Positions 27,063-43,577 of a stretch of DNA of 64,000 nt are shown piece by piece (position 1 is the stretch's first letter; each line of letters starts with the position of its first letter). The stretch comes from Neocallimastix lanati (nom. inval.) (Eukaryota; Neocallimastigomycota; Neocallimastigomycetes; Neocallimastigales; Neocallimastigaceae): contig JACVTC010000008.1 in the NCBI GenBank assembly GCA_016946835.1, positions 1,056,001-1,120,000 of the forward strand. Direction: 5' to 3'. The notes beneath the pieces were generated by a model that was not told the origin of the DNA, did no database searches, and saw only the letters and a list, made by a program, of their open reading frames with translations. Made by a program: the position numbers and the translations under genes.

Positions 27063-27460
27063 GTTTATTTCATAGAAATTAATTTAATATAAATTAATAA
27101 ATTATAATTAACTAAAATAATGAAATTACACACTTTAAAATAAGAAATATATATAATTATATATTAATAGAAGAAAATATTGAGATTTATATATAATAGT
27201 ATTTTATTAAAAAGTTGTACAGATTTTTGTTCAATGTTTTTTTTGTTTTTGTTTTGGTTAGAAAAAAATTATATTAATAATAATGAAAATGAAATATGAT
27301 TAAAAAAAATATATATATAGTAATAATAAATAAAAATTGTTTTTAAAAAAAATATATATATTAATTAAAATTAAAAATAAAAAAATATGTATATATTGTA
27401 TATATTATTAATTGTTATTAGTTTATGATTTGATAATTATTATTTAAATGATATTTTTTT

Positions 27461-29224
27461 TTATGCAATTGAAAGATCATCACTAAAGTATATATGAATC
27501 ACTGTAAGTAGTAGTTTAATTTTTTTTTTTTTAATAAATATTATTAATAAATAATGAATAATGAATAAAAATTATTAGTATAAGTATTAGATTTAATTAT
27601 TTTATTTTATTTTATTTTTATTTTAATCTATTCTATTAAAGTTTAATATATTATATTTCTATAATATTTTTAAAGTATTTTCAAAAAATTTTTTTTTTTT
27701 TTTACCTGGAAGATATTCATCTTCATCCATGCCTAACATTTCAAATTGTTGACTTTCATCCTTTATATTATTTTCTTCAAGAGTTTTATTCATATCTAAA
27801 ACATTTCCTAATCTTTTCCATATATAGCCTTCCGTATGCGCATTCAATTTCTTATATCTCTCTTGTATAGCAAGTAAACTTTCTTCTGAACATACCTAGT
27901 AAGGAAAAAAAAAATCAAAAAAAAAGAAAAATATATTAAAAAAATATTAAAAAAATTTATAAATTTTATAATTATATATTGTATATATATATATATTTTT
28001 TTAAATTTTAATTATTTTTTTTTTAAATAAAAAAAAATATATAATCTCTTTTTTTTTCTTTTTTTTCTTTTTTTTTTTTTTTTTTGTTTTTATTTACTTC
28101 AATAATATGTTCATCCTTCGTCAACGTATTCACAATACGTATTTTTCTTGTCTTTTGACTAAGTTTTCCGATACAGTAGTAATCATCTTCCCACCATGGC
28201 TTAGCTACTATTGGTCTCCAACTGGCATAGGGTACTGGAGGAGGAACATGAACAAAACGACCATCCGGAGTATAGGGACACATACATCCCAATTTTGGAT
28301 TCATATGCATTTTTAACTAAACATCATTTTATATATATTCCAATATATATAATATAAAAATATTAAAAATAGATAAATAGATAAATATATTATAATTTTA
28401 ATAATATTTTATTTTAATATTTTTTGGATATTTATTTATTATTATTTTTATTTATTTATTTTAAATAACTATAGTATATAAATTATTATTAATTATTATA
28501 AATTAAATTATTATTTGTATATATATTTTTATTTATAATATTTATTCATTCATAATTACATTTCTAGTTTTTTCATCGAACCAATGAGAAATATCTTTTC
28601 CTGCATTTTTAATAATAGGATTCATTAAAATATCACCTAAAACAAATGTAAAATTCGGTTATATATATATATATATATAAAGAGAAAAAAAAATATTGAT
28701 ATAATAAAAATATATATAACATAATATAACAATAAAAATAAAAAAAAAAATTTAATAAAAAAAAAATTAAAAAAAAATTAGTTAAATTATTAAATAAATG
28801 AATTTATAAAAAAAAAATTTTTTTTATCTTCAATTTTTTTATTTTATTTTATTTTTTTTTTACCTCGATATTTTAACGATAATGGAGTAAGATCATAGAC
28901 ATATCCTAACCAAGATACCCAAAGATCATCAGCCGTATTATGTTCAGCGACTTCTCTTGGAGTAAAATAATGAAAAACTACTCCCTCTTCTTCTTCTTTT
29001 TTTTCATTATTACTATTATTATTATTATTATTATTATTTTCATCTACATCATTTTCATTTTCACTTTTTTTACCCTCTGTTTCAGTCGTTTTTTTTAAAT
29101 CATTTTTTACTTCACCTTCTTCATTAGGAAGGAAAAATGAATCCACATGATCTGATGAAACATCACCTTTTTTTTGGGTTCCTTCCATATTCATTAAATA
29201 ATTATTATCTATACCAAATTCCAT
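27461..29224 (-). CDS. CYB5D1: CYB5D1-like cytochrome b5-domain ciliary protein
   Basis: Five exons on the minus strand: 29224-28864, 28636-28560, 28316-28098, 27895-27706, 27501-27461. Phases 1, 0, 0, 1 all agree, giving 295 residues. After an acidic Asn/Glu-rich N-terminus, residues about 84-145 form a cytochrome b5-like domain ([36 protein letters not shown]). The usual HPGG heme loop is not visible; only the second His (HWFD) is in place. The rest follows CYB5D1: [36 protein letters not shown], and a C-terminus reading [13 protein letters not shown]5D1 is known from motile cilia, near radial spokes, so a zoospore flagellar role is inferred. The final 41-nt exon was found by phase and family similarity. 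Confidence 0.92.
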
Positions 29225-29355
29225 TTTTATATATATATATATTTATTTTTTATTTATGTTATATGTATCTCTCTAATATAAAAAGATGAAAGTATAATTT
29301 TAGGGGGAAAAAAATTATAAATTGATAGTATTATAATTTATTATAATTTATTATA

Positions 29356-29427
<72 letters not shown>

Positions 29428-30405
29428 AGTAAAAAAAAAAAATAAAAAAAAAAGAGAAAAAAAAATTAATAATTTATTAATAAAAATATATATATATATA
29501 TATTTATATATATAAACTCTTTTTTCCCTTTTTTTATTTCTAAAAATTAGGTACATATATAAAACTATATATAACTACTATGTAACTATTTATATAATTC
29601 TATAATTCTATATTTATATATATATATATATATTATTAATAATATTGACAATTATAAAAACGAAAACTTTAAAAAAATGTTTAATTAAAAAAAAATTAAA
29701 AATAAAAATTAAAAAATATGTTTTAAATTTTTTTTTTTTTTTAATTAATAAAAATTAAAAAAAAAAAATGTTAATTAAAAAAAAAAAATAAATTAAAAAT
29801 AAAAATAAATATTTCTCGGTTATTTTCCGGGGAAAAGTATATATAAAACTTAAAAAGAATTAACGCTCCTTATAACATTTACAGCTTCTATAAATATATA
29901 TATATATATATATAATATATTTTATATAATGATAAGATAATAATAAAAAAAAATGAAAGTAATAATAATAATGAATTATAATATGAAAGTTATAATAAAT
30001 ACAATTTTAATTTCTTTATATACATATATTTTTTATTTTAAATTTAATATTTTTTTAATTAACTACTATATGGTAGTAAAATGAATAAAAAATCTAAATA
30101 GTTAACATGATTTATATATATAATTAAATTTATAATAAAAAAAATTAAATATAAAATAAAAATAAAAAATAAAAAATAAAAATAAATGAAATCAAACTAT
30201 AATATTAATTATATTTATACTTTATAAAAGATTTATCTATTTCTTTTTTTATTCTTTTTTTTTTTTTTTTTTTTTTTCATAATTAAAATAAAATTTATAT
30301 ATAATTATTTCTATATGTTTAAAAAAAAGTTTTCTATAATCTATTTAATTACTATAAATTTTATTTTTAAATTTTTTATTTTTAAGTTATAAAGTTTTAC
30401 ATAAA

Positions 30406-30445
<40 letters not shown>

Positions 30446-31290
30446 AATTTATATTTATATTTAAAAATAAAAATATTTAAAAAAAAAAATAAAAAATAAA
30501 ATAAAGATTTAGATTTAAGACTTAAAATTTATTATTAATATCTAATTTTCTTCAATTTAAAATTTAAATAATAATCAATGATTATTAAATTTTAAAATAA
30601 TTAATTATTAATTATTAATTATCAAATAAAATAATAATAAAATAATAAAATAAAATAAAAATAAAAATAAAAATAATATATATTTTTATAAATATTTAAA
30701 CAACTGTTAATATCATTTAATATCATTTACACAATAAAAGAATGGAAGTAATGATAATAATGTTCCAAAAAAAAAAAAAAAAAAAAATATTAAAAATAAA
30801 AATTAAAAAGAAAAAATAAAAAAGCAAACTATTAATAATTAACAAAAAGTAAATTATAAAAAAAAATAATAAAAATATTTTATTAATAATAATAATAATC
30901 ATTAATTATTGATTATAAAAAAAAAAAATTTATTATGAGTTTAAATTTATAATAAAATTTTTTTGTTATTCTAAAAGTTGACTTTAATTCTTATTTTTTT
31001 AAAAAAAAAAAAATTATTTTAATAACTTTTTTAAAGAATAAAAATAAATAACACCAAAAAAAAAATCAAATAATAACAAAAATTAACAAAAATATAAAAA
31101 TAACTATTTAAAACTTTTATTTATTTTATTTTTATTAATACATTAAAAACACAATAGAAAATAATATAAAATATATCTTATTGAAAAAACTTTTAATTTT
31201 ATTAATTAATTAATTAGTCCTTTGTTAACTTTTTCTCTCATTTAAAAAGTTCACTTTTTTTTTTATGCATTATTTTCTTTTTTTTTTTTT
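29225..31290. other. gene-free stretch upstream of the CYB5D1-like gene
   Basis: Contains an ATT array at 29341-29426, several AT runs and poly(A) tracts. At about 29826-29850 a small palindrome (TTTTCCGGGGAAAA) is followed at once by a TATA-like GTATATATAAAAC. No open frame follows it on either strand. Confidence 0.5.
29826..29850 (+). promoter_or_regulatory. palindrome plus TATA-like element, orphan
   Basis: TTTTCCGGGGAAAA immediately upstream of GTATATATAAAAC is the most promoter-like small site in the stretch. It lies about 600 bp upstream of the CYB5D1-like start but is written on the other strand, so it could serve a divergent or non-coding transcript, or be chance. Confidence 0.25.
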
Positions 31291-31296
31291 TTTTAG

Positions 31297-31492
31297 ACTT
31301 CTGATCATATTATCCCAGCTACAACAGACAACTAATATCAGACAAACTTTATAGAGAGGTTGTATCAAAATGACCATATAATGTGCTCCTATGTCATACC
31401 ATTTTGGCATCGATTCTATCAGTGACGATTATTACAGAACCACAAGATTTGAAGATGTTGGATATGATAAGCCACAACCACATGCACTATAA
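31297..31492 (+). pseudogene. frameshifted exon remnant, family not recognised
   Basis: A T-tract ending in TTTTAG acts as a good acceptor. It is followed by coding-like sequence TSDHIIPATTDN, a stop, YQTNFIERLYQNDHIM, then a +1 shift into MSYHFGIDSISDDYYRTTRF and a final stop at 31490-31492. Codon texture is clearly unlike the flanking repeats. It is probably the last exon of a lost gene; I cannot name the family. Confidence 0.5.
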
Positions 31493-31991
31493 CATTATTA
31501 TTTATCTACTACATACCTTTTATCCTAACACATGATCAATAATATAATATGCGGGACTTTTATGTGCTATAATTTAATTTAAAAGTAGTGGGGTTTTTTT
31601 TTTTTTTTTTAAATAATGGTTGTTTAGTAAAATTTATTAATAAAATTATAATATTCGTACAATTAAAATAGTAATTCTAATTCCTCAAAATTTTACAAGA
31701 GAGTCCTCTCTTTCTAATATAAATAATTTAATCTATTTATAAGAAATAGATAATGTATTATTTATATATTCTAATATATAGAACTATATTAATTTTATAT
31801 GAATTAAAGTATTATAATTATTATAATTATAATAATGTATATTAAAATAAAATAAAATAAAATAATTATAATCAAAAAGATATAAATTCAACATTTAATA
31901 ATTATTATTAAACACACAAATATGTTACTACACATATTTGTTTTATATCAGATATCACACAAACTAAACTTAAATTTAAATATGAAGTTTG

Positions 31992-32032
<41 letters not shown>

Positions 32033-32121
32033 ATGGTTGATTTTCATTGTTTAAATGAAACATCTTAATTAATCTATTATTATTATTATTGTTGTTGTTG
32101 TTATTATTATCATTATTGTTG

Positions 32122-32129
<8 letters not shown>

Positions 32130-32168
<39 letters not shown>

Positions 32169-32233
32169 TTATTATTTATTCGTTAATATAAACTAAAATA
32201 TAAAAAAATATAAAAAAAATATAAAAAAAAATA

Positions 32234-32276
<43 letters not shown>

Positions 32277-32295
32277 TTTTTTTTTTTTTTTTTTA
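32130..32295. repeat. TTTA array, AT run and T-tract
   Basis: A TTTA array (about 32136-32172), A-rich sequence, an (AT) run and a T-tract that is the poly(A) tail of the minus-strand LINE. Confidence 0.7.
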
Positions 32296-33400
32296 GACTA
32301 GGAATAAACTTTATTTAATAATATTTTTTTTTTTTTTAAAAAATACATGAAGTTTAAATACATGAAATTTTTTTTTTTTATATTAATATTAAAAAACTAC
32401 GTTATGAGATTCGAGGACGAAAAGGCCTCTAACTCTTCCCATTCATCGAAGATAACTCCATGTGGATGAAAATTGTCATTCGAATCTGTATCAGAATTTC
32501 TTCTTTGCCTTATCGTTACGACGTCGACGCTCTTGACAACAGTAGGTCTAACACTATACAAATCGATCATGGTGTAAAAATCACCAATCACAATAGGCAT
32601 AACGTTAGTAAGGAATTCCGCAAGCCCCACAAAATATGAAATCGGGAAAGAAGACTCGTTCGAAGGTGATTGAAAAATATTATTAATATATCGCCTTCTT
32701 TCCCCCGAGCCGATCTTTAAGATTTCAAATACTGCATTTCCGCCAAGAAGGAGACACAGCACGTAAAAATTGATATTATCATCAAAATCTTCCTCTTTAT
32801 CATCAGGAATGTTCAATGATTTCTCATGAACAATAAGAGAAAAATTAATAAAAATTTCATCAACAAAGGGAATGAAATGTTGCCTAAATTCTTCAAATTT
32901 AGGACATAAAAGTATCCAGTGTGTAAAACTAGGTAAGCTGTTACTCTCACCACAACAAGGGCAGTATGTTGGGCAATTTTCTGATACTAGATTACTTTTA
33001 ACATACGTTTTTACATCAAATTTGAATCCACATTTAATTCGTCCAATCCAAAAAAATCCAAGAGAAAATTGTGAATATTTAAGTGATAGACGTTGAATAA
33101 ATTTTTTAAAACCAAATTTAAATTTCTTGTATTTAGTAGATCTGATCGCAGGAGTGCTTGAATAATGAATATTTTCCCAGTAAAACTTCCTTATTTCTCC
33201 AGGAAGTTTATTATTGTGCTTGTGTACTGCTAAACTCCGTGCTTTTTTCGTCCAAGAATAGTGAGAAAGTGTAGGTATATTTTTGACTAAATGAGAAATA
33301 ATACAAGAAGAATCTTTCCACTTTTTAAAGCATCGAATCATCGCCTTAGCACAAAAACTAGCTATAGGAGGTATAGAAAGTTCTATATATTTTAATGAAA
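32271..33400 (-). mobile_element. 5'-truncated LINE (non-LTR retrotransposon) with intact C-terminal ORF
   Basis: On the minus strand an open frame runs from about 33400 (visible Met at 33341) to 32397, ending in a 3' UTR that closes with AATAAAGTTTATTCCTAGTC and a poly(A) tail. The protein reads SIPPIASFCAKAMIRCF, then a zinc-knuckle CPCCGESNSLPSFTHWILLC typical of the C-terminus of LINE reverse transcriptases, then an acidic tail with GVIFDEWEELE. The RT catalytic domain itself is missing, so this is 5' truncation and it cannot move by itself. G+C is well above the surroundings. Confidence 0.85.
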
Positions 33401-33429
33401 TATTTTACAATCAAAAATATTATATATAT

Positions 33430-34451
33430 ATATGATTTTTTTTTTTTTTTTCTCAATTCATATACTTTAAAACAACCTTTTTAATTAATATCCATTTTTT
33501 TAAAAAATAAGAATAAAATTGGCCTATACACACCTATATCAACACACACAATTTTTAAAAATAAAAAATTAAAAAAAAGATAAAAATTTGAGTCGTTTTT
33601 TTTTTTAAATTGTATATATGAAATTAATTAAATCAAGATTTATTATATTAATTTTTTTTTTTTGTTTTTTGTTTTTTGTTTTTTGCTTTGTTTTGTTTTG
33701 TTTGTTTGCTTATCATGAAACTCCAAATTTTTTTTTTTTTATTATTATTATTTTTTTTTTTTATCTATTAATTTTAATAATCCTTATTATTATTATTATT
33801 ATTACAATTACACAATTACTTTTTTTTTTTTTTTATAAATATTGAATGTATATATATATAAATTAATTAATTAATTATAATTAAAAATGTTTTAAAAAAT
33901 AAATAAATAAATAAAATATAATAAAATAATAATGGTATGTTTATACATAATTTTTTTTATATTGGATTTTAAAAAAATAATATTAATAAAAAATAAAAAA
34001 ATAAAAAAATAAATGAAAAGGTAAATTAATAAATCGAAAAAAAAAAATAAAATAAAATAAAATAAAATAAAATAAAGTTTATGTTGATGGAATATATTAC
34101 ACACATGATAAGTAATTATTTTTAATTTACTTGTTGTTCCTTCATTTGTAATGAATAAAAGTTTTTTTTTTTTTTCTTTCTTTCTTTCTTTGGTTATATC
34201 CATTTTCCTTTATATATATTTCTATTTCTTTTTCTTTTTTATGATTTTTTTTTCTTAATTTTAATTTTTATTTTATTTTTTTTTTTTTATTTTTCGCTTA
34301 TTAATTTCATTTCATTTTTATTTTTTTTTTTTTATTTTTTTATTTTTATTATTATTTTTTTATTTTTATTATTATTTATATATATATATATATATTTATT
34401 TAATTATGTGAATTTATAAATTATATATTTATTTATTTATTTTGATTATTT

Positions 34452-34491
<40 letters not shown>

Positions 34492-34494
34492 AGC
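33430..34494. other. gene-free 3' flank of the TPR gene
   Basis: T-rich runs, TTTTG repeats near 33661-33700, ATT and TTTTA runs. Open frames here are low-complexity Phe/Ile/Tyr translations and not genes. Confidence 0.6.
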
Positions 34495-37400
34495 TTATAA
34501 GAATCCTTTATGTGTAATTGGCATTGGATCAAACGATTTGTCATTAATCTTAAGCCATACCTTAGAAAGGAATTCTGTCATCATTTCACTCATATAACCA
34601 GTAACTAAGGTTAAATGTTTACCACTAATATCTTTAATGACTTCAGAACAGGTGGAACGAACCATTTCAGATAATACTTCAATTTCTGGACTTGCCTTCT
34701 TACTCTTTTGATAGAAATCACGAACCTTTTGAAGAAGCATATCACGAATCTTATTGGTTTGATCTTCAGTAAAGTGTTCATAAATTGGAAGCATCGAATT
34801 AATGGATCTCAACATACCTTCAAATGGGAATTCTAAATTACTATGGAATTGTTCAAAGACTGAGGCCATTCCCTCAATTGGAATTTCATTGGATTTAGAG
34901 TAGTAAGCGGTACGTTCAATCATAGCACAAAGAATTGGACTCTTAGTTAATGGATGAGTAATTGGATCTTCTTCATTTTCCTTGAAAACCTTCTTATTCA
35001 ATAAGTAGACATTGTAAACTACATTCTTCATATTAATCTTTTGAGTTTCTTCGGTTTGTAAGTTACCTTGGAAGTAGAGCGTCATGTGAAGAAGAAGAGC
35101 ATTAATACGTTCAACAAAATGAACAGGATCATAGGAAATATTCTTAGCACATTGTCTAATCCAATAGCATAGGAAGTTATCTGGCTTAGGTGGAACATCA
35201 TGGATGGACTTTGGAACAAAAGTAAGATGCTTAGGAACCGGACCACAACCAACATCTAACATATCGCCAACACCAAATTGGAATTCAGAAATGAAACGAG
35301 CCCCCACAAATTCTCTCCACCAATAGTAAGGTTTATCGAGACTTGGATCATAAGCTTCTGCCTTGTTAGCGATACAATCAAGGTATGCTTCTTCTAACGT
35401 TCTCTTTGGAATATTACCACCACCAATAGCTAATAATAAATCAAAGACTTCCTTAGCTTCATCATTCATCTTTTCCTTTGGATAGGAATCCTTCATTGAG
35501 TAGGTGAGAAGAGCAGCTGCTTCCGTACTAACTCTAACCCAGAATTTTTGTAGCATACTGTATCTCTTTACCCAATATTCTTCTGCTTCCTTGTAGGTAT
35601 CAAATTCGAAAAGAACAGCATCTTCAATCTTCTTAAGGATAACATTATAGAGAATACCCATGAATACATGTTCCTTCTTACGACCCTTAACTTCATTGTA
35701 ACCACAAAGGTAAACGGTACCTTCACCATTACAAGCAGAAATATAACGAACATCATTCTTCATAATAGTGAAATCCATCCAAATATCAGAAGCTTTAATC
35801 AACTGTTTACGAAGTTCTGCTATTTTCCTGGGTTCTGGGAATTCTTCATCTAAAACATCGTCAGTGGAAATGCTCATTTGGTTGAGAGCAGATTCTACTT
35901 CTTGAACAAGTTCATTTTCATCATCTACTTCATCTCCCTTTGGTGGGTTGGTTAACATAGAATAAATTTGAGAACCTAAATTACGTAAATGAGGTTCAGC
36001 ACAAACTTCAATACCGTGTAAAACAGCAGCTGTACCAATACTATTAATCTTTTCGTTTAAAGCACGAACATTAATGAAACCCGCTAAAATACGAAGAAGT
36101 TGAGTGAAGACCTTGACACTGACATCATCTAATACAATATTCTTACTTTTGTTGGTGATATTATTAATTTGATCAAGTTGAATAGAGAGCGCATGATAGG
36201 TGATTTCTAATAAATTAGTACGGTTAGATAAATCAACAGCGACACGCTTGCTACCAAGAACAAAGTTAGCAATTGCACGTAAAAGAGTAACATCCTTCTT
36301 TTCAAGAATATACTTTGCTTGAGCTTCATGGAAGGCTTTACCCTTACTAGTAATATCCTTGGAAAGTAATAAACTTAAAAGATAATTATATATTTCTTTA
36401 TCAATAGGTTGTTTAACAATTAAACGGTTAGCTTCATGTTCTGGGTTTAAGTGTGAAGCAAGAACAGCGGCAATACTAATTCTGTTCTTGAATTCTTCGT
36501 TCTTAAGAGCTGCAACAAAAACATCAGAAGTTGGTTTAGTTAATAATATACCAGCTTGTTTTCTATCACGAGCAACACTTTGAATAATATCATAGGCAGA
36601 TTTATCTACATCCTTTGGCTTCAATTCCTTAAGATAACCGACGAAATATTCAGCTTCTAAATCTACTAACTTCCAAGAAGAAGCAAGAGCTTCTTGATCA
36701 AGTAAAGAAACAATTTTAACTTGTTCCTTGTGGGAACTTTCTTTTTCTTGAAGTGATATCCATTGATTACTGACTTCACCAATGAACATAGCCACCTGAG
36801 TAAGAAGTTCACCAGATAAAACACTTGGTTGATGAGTAATTTTTGATTTATCAAGTTTCTTTACTTGTTTCATAAATTCGGTTTCAACAGCAAGGTAAAT
36901 TAACCATTTTTGCATTAATTCTGGATTTTCAGAAGCTTCCTGTGGTCCAACTAAACTCATATCTATTAAATATCATTATTAATATTTTATTGATAATCAT
37001 CAGGTTATGATTATTTGATAACAAAATTTATTAATTATTTAATAATAATAAAGTTTATTTGTTTATTTATTCATTTATTCATTTATTTATTATTGTTGTT
37101 GTCATTATTATTGTTACGGTTGTTGTAGTTGTTGATTTTAAAAGTAATATAACATAATGTTGACAGCAATGTTAACAATAACCAATAATCAAAATTATGT
37201 AAATAATAATATAGTAATATAATAATATAATAATAATAATTTTGTGAGTATGGTATAAATATTATAAAAAAATAAAATAAAGTTTATAATAAGTTATAGA
37301 TTATAAGAATAGGTATATTAATATTAGTATTGATTAAAAATTTTAAAAATTTCATAAAAATTATATAGCGTTTTAATTTTATATTATTAATATATATAAA

Positions 37401-38407
37401 TTATAATATTTATACATAAATTAAAAAAAAAAAAAAAATAATAATGATAATAATAACAATAAAATGATGAGTTATATATTTATAAATGAAAATAATATTA
37501 TAAATTTAAAATGATATCATAAAGATAAAAAAAAAAAAAAAAAACGATAAAAACGATAATAATAATAAAATAATGGTAATAATAATGATAATAATGATAA
37601 TAATAATATTATTAAATTGATTAACTTACCAACAATGCTTTTACCCCCATTTCTTCTTTCTAAACTGAAGAAAGCAATACTATCTAAATAATTTAATAAT
37701 TGTTCTGGAGAAGCCATTAGATCATATAAGACCTTATGAGCCGTTGGAATAACTTCTGGAGCAAGACTTGGACTATTTTTGTTGGAATCACGTGAAGCTT
37801 CCAATATCTTTCTTCTTTCTTCTGTTGTCATATGGAATAACCAATCATCAAGACCTTCACGGTAAGGTAAATAAGCAGGAATGAAGGCTCTATCGACAAT
37901 ATTTTCATAAATAGTGTCATTAATTTCCTTCAAGCGCTTGTAACGTGGAGTGAATTGATTTTCCTTTTTCGTTTCAAATTTACTACTTTGATCTTCTTCT
38001 GGACATTTTTCAGCCTTCTCCTTGGCAATATCATAAGCCTTTTTAGTTAATTCATCATTTGGATCAATATTTAAACTAGATTGTAAGGAAAATACAGCAT
38101 CCTTGTAACGTTTCATAGCAAATAAAGCAGCACCACGACGTGTATGACCCTTTGGGTACATTGGGTTTGCACGAATAGCTGCATCAGCATCAATTAAAGC
38201 CTTATTTAATTGACCAAGTTCACCCCAACAAACAGAACGGTTTGCATAAAGAATTGGGTTATTTGGTTGGAATTCAAGAGCCTTAGTATAACAATAAATA
38301 GCTTTTTTATATTCCTTTGAATTGAAAGATTCATCACCCAGTTTCTTTAATTCTAAAGGACCAATTTCTGGTGGAACAATAGAAGCAAATGGATTAGTTG
38401 AAGACAT
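34495..38407 (-). CDS. large TPR protein of unknown function (1081 residues)
   Basis: Two exons on the minus strand, 38407-37630 and 36962-34495, join in phase 1 (donor GTAAGT, acceptor TAG) to give 1081 residues. Residues about 18-130 hold three tetratricopeptide repeats (LGDESFNSKEYKKAIYCYTK, YANRSVCWGELGQLNKAL, HTRRGAALFAMKRYKDAV). The remaining 900 residues are mostly helical and carry no motif I recognise. A late segment is rich in Trp, Cys and Gly (KPYYWWREFVGARF, GDMLDVGCGPVPKH). The N-terminal plan recalls co-chaperones such as UNC-45, but the C-terminus does not read as a UCS domain. The second exon has its own Met at 36960, so two separate genes remain possible. Codon choice shows it is well expressed. 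Confidence 0.82.
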
Positions 38408-41950
<3,543 letters not shown>

Positions 41951-41956
41951 AAAATT

Positions 41957-42792
41957 ATTATTATTTATTATTCCATTATTTATTATTTATTATTTATTAT
42001 TTATTATTTATTATTTATTATTTATTATTTATTATTTATTATTCAATTATTTATTATTTATTATTTATTATTTATTATTTATTATTTATTATTTATTATT
42101 TATTATTTATTATTTATTATTTATTATTTATTATTTATTATTTATTATTTATTATTTATTATTTATTATTTATTATTTATTATTTATTATTTAATTATTC
42201 AATTATTTATTATTTATTATTCCATTATTTATTATTTATTATTTATTATTTATTATTTATTATTTATTATTTATTATTTATTATTTATTATTTATTATTT
42301 ATTAATCAATTATTATTTATTATTTATTCAATTATTAGTTTATTATTTATTATTTATTATTTATTATTTATTATTTATTATTTATTATTTAATTATTCAA
42401 TTATTTATTATTTATTATTCCATTATTTATTATTTATTATTTATTATTTATTATTTATTATTTATTTTTTATTATTTATTATTTATTATTCAATTATTTA
42501 TTATTTATTATTTATTATTTTATTTAATTATTTATTATTTATTATTTATTATTTATTATTTATTATTCAATTATTTATTATTTATTATTTAATATTTATT
42601 ATTTATTATTCAATTATTTATTATTTATTATTTAATATTTATTATTTATTATTTATTATTTATTATTTATTATTTATTATTTATTATTTATTATTTATTA
42701 TTTATTATTTATTATTTATTATTTATTATTTATTATTTATTATTTATTATTTATTATTTAATTTTTCAATTATTTATTATTTATTCATTGTA

Positions 42793-42827
<35 letters not shown>

Positions 42828-42830
42828 GGT
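41957..42830. repeat. TTTATTA heptamer array with higher-order structure, about 870 bp
   Basis: The heptamer is interrupted by TTATTCAATTATT and TTATTCCATTATT variants. A 60-bp block at 42181-42240 is repeated exactly at 42379-42438, giving a 198-bp higher-order period. A long Ile/Leu/Phe/Tyr open frame across it is a by-product of the repeat. Confidence 0.9.
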
Positions 42831-43359
42831 AACCAATCTTTTTTTTCAAACACATAAAAAATTTTTTTAAATTTTTATGAATCAACTAAAAAAATTAAAG
42901 TTAAAATGATTCAAATAATAAATTATATATCTATATATATACAGATATATAAAAAAGGTAATATCAATATATAGTATAAAACTAAATGAAAAAAATATAT
43001 ATATTAAAATAATTTTGATAAATTGTAACAAATAATTATTTAAATCATTATTAAAAAGAAAGAAATCATATAAATATATAAAAAAAGTTAAAAAATGAAG
43101 ATGTATCTTATTATTATTAAATTATGAATTATACTCTATATCTAATTTTTTTATAGATTAGCTCAATGTAATTTTTTTTTTATGTATGATTTTATATATA
43201 TATTTTTTATATGTTTAATGAGAACTTTTTTCTTTATAATAAATATATTTTTAATTAATTTTCAAAGATCAATCTTCTTTTTATTTAAAAGTAAACTTTA
43301 ATTGTTATATAATTGAGTCATCTACATCTAAATGATTTTTAATTTCAATATTTATATAT

Positions 43360-43390
<31 letters not shown>

Positions 43391-43535
43391 TCATAAAAAA
43401 TCAATATTAATAAAAAAAAGGAAGAAAAGAAAAATAAAAACAAAAATAAAATCCTATAGGAAATGAATATATAAGAATAACAATAAAAAAAAATTTTTTT
43501 TTCGTTTTTTTATAATAAAACTTTAAAATTTTTGA

Positions 43536-43577
<42 letters not shown>

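Noticed and set aside
36960-36962. The Met at the head of the large second exon as the start of a separate 821-residue protein
   Set aside because: A phase-matched donor and acceptor join it to the TPR exon; kept only as an alternative.
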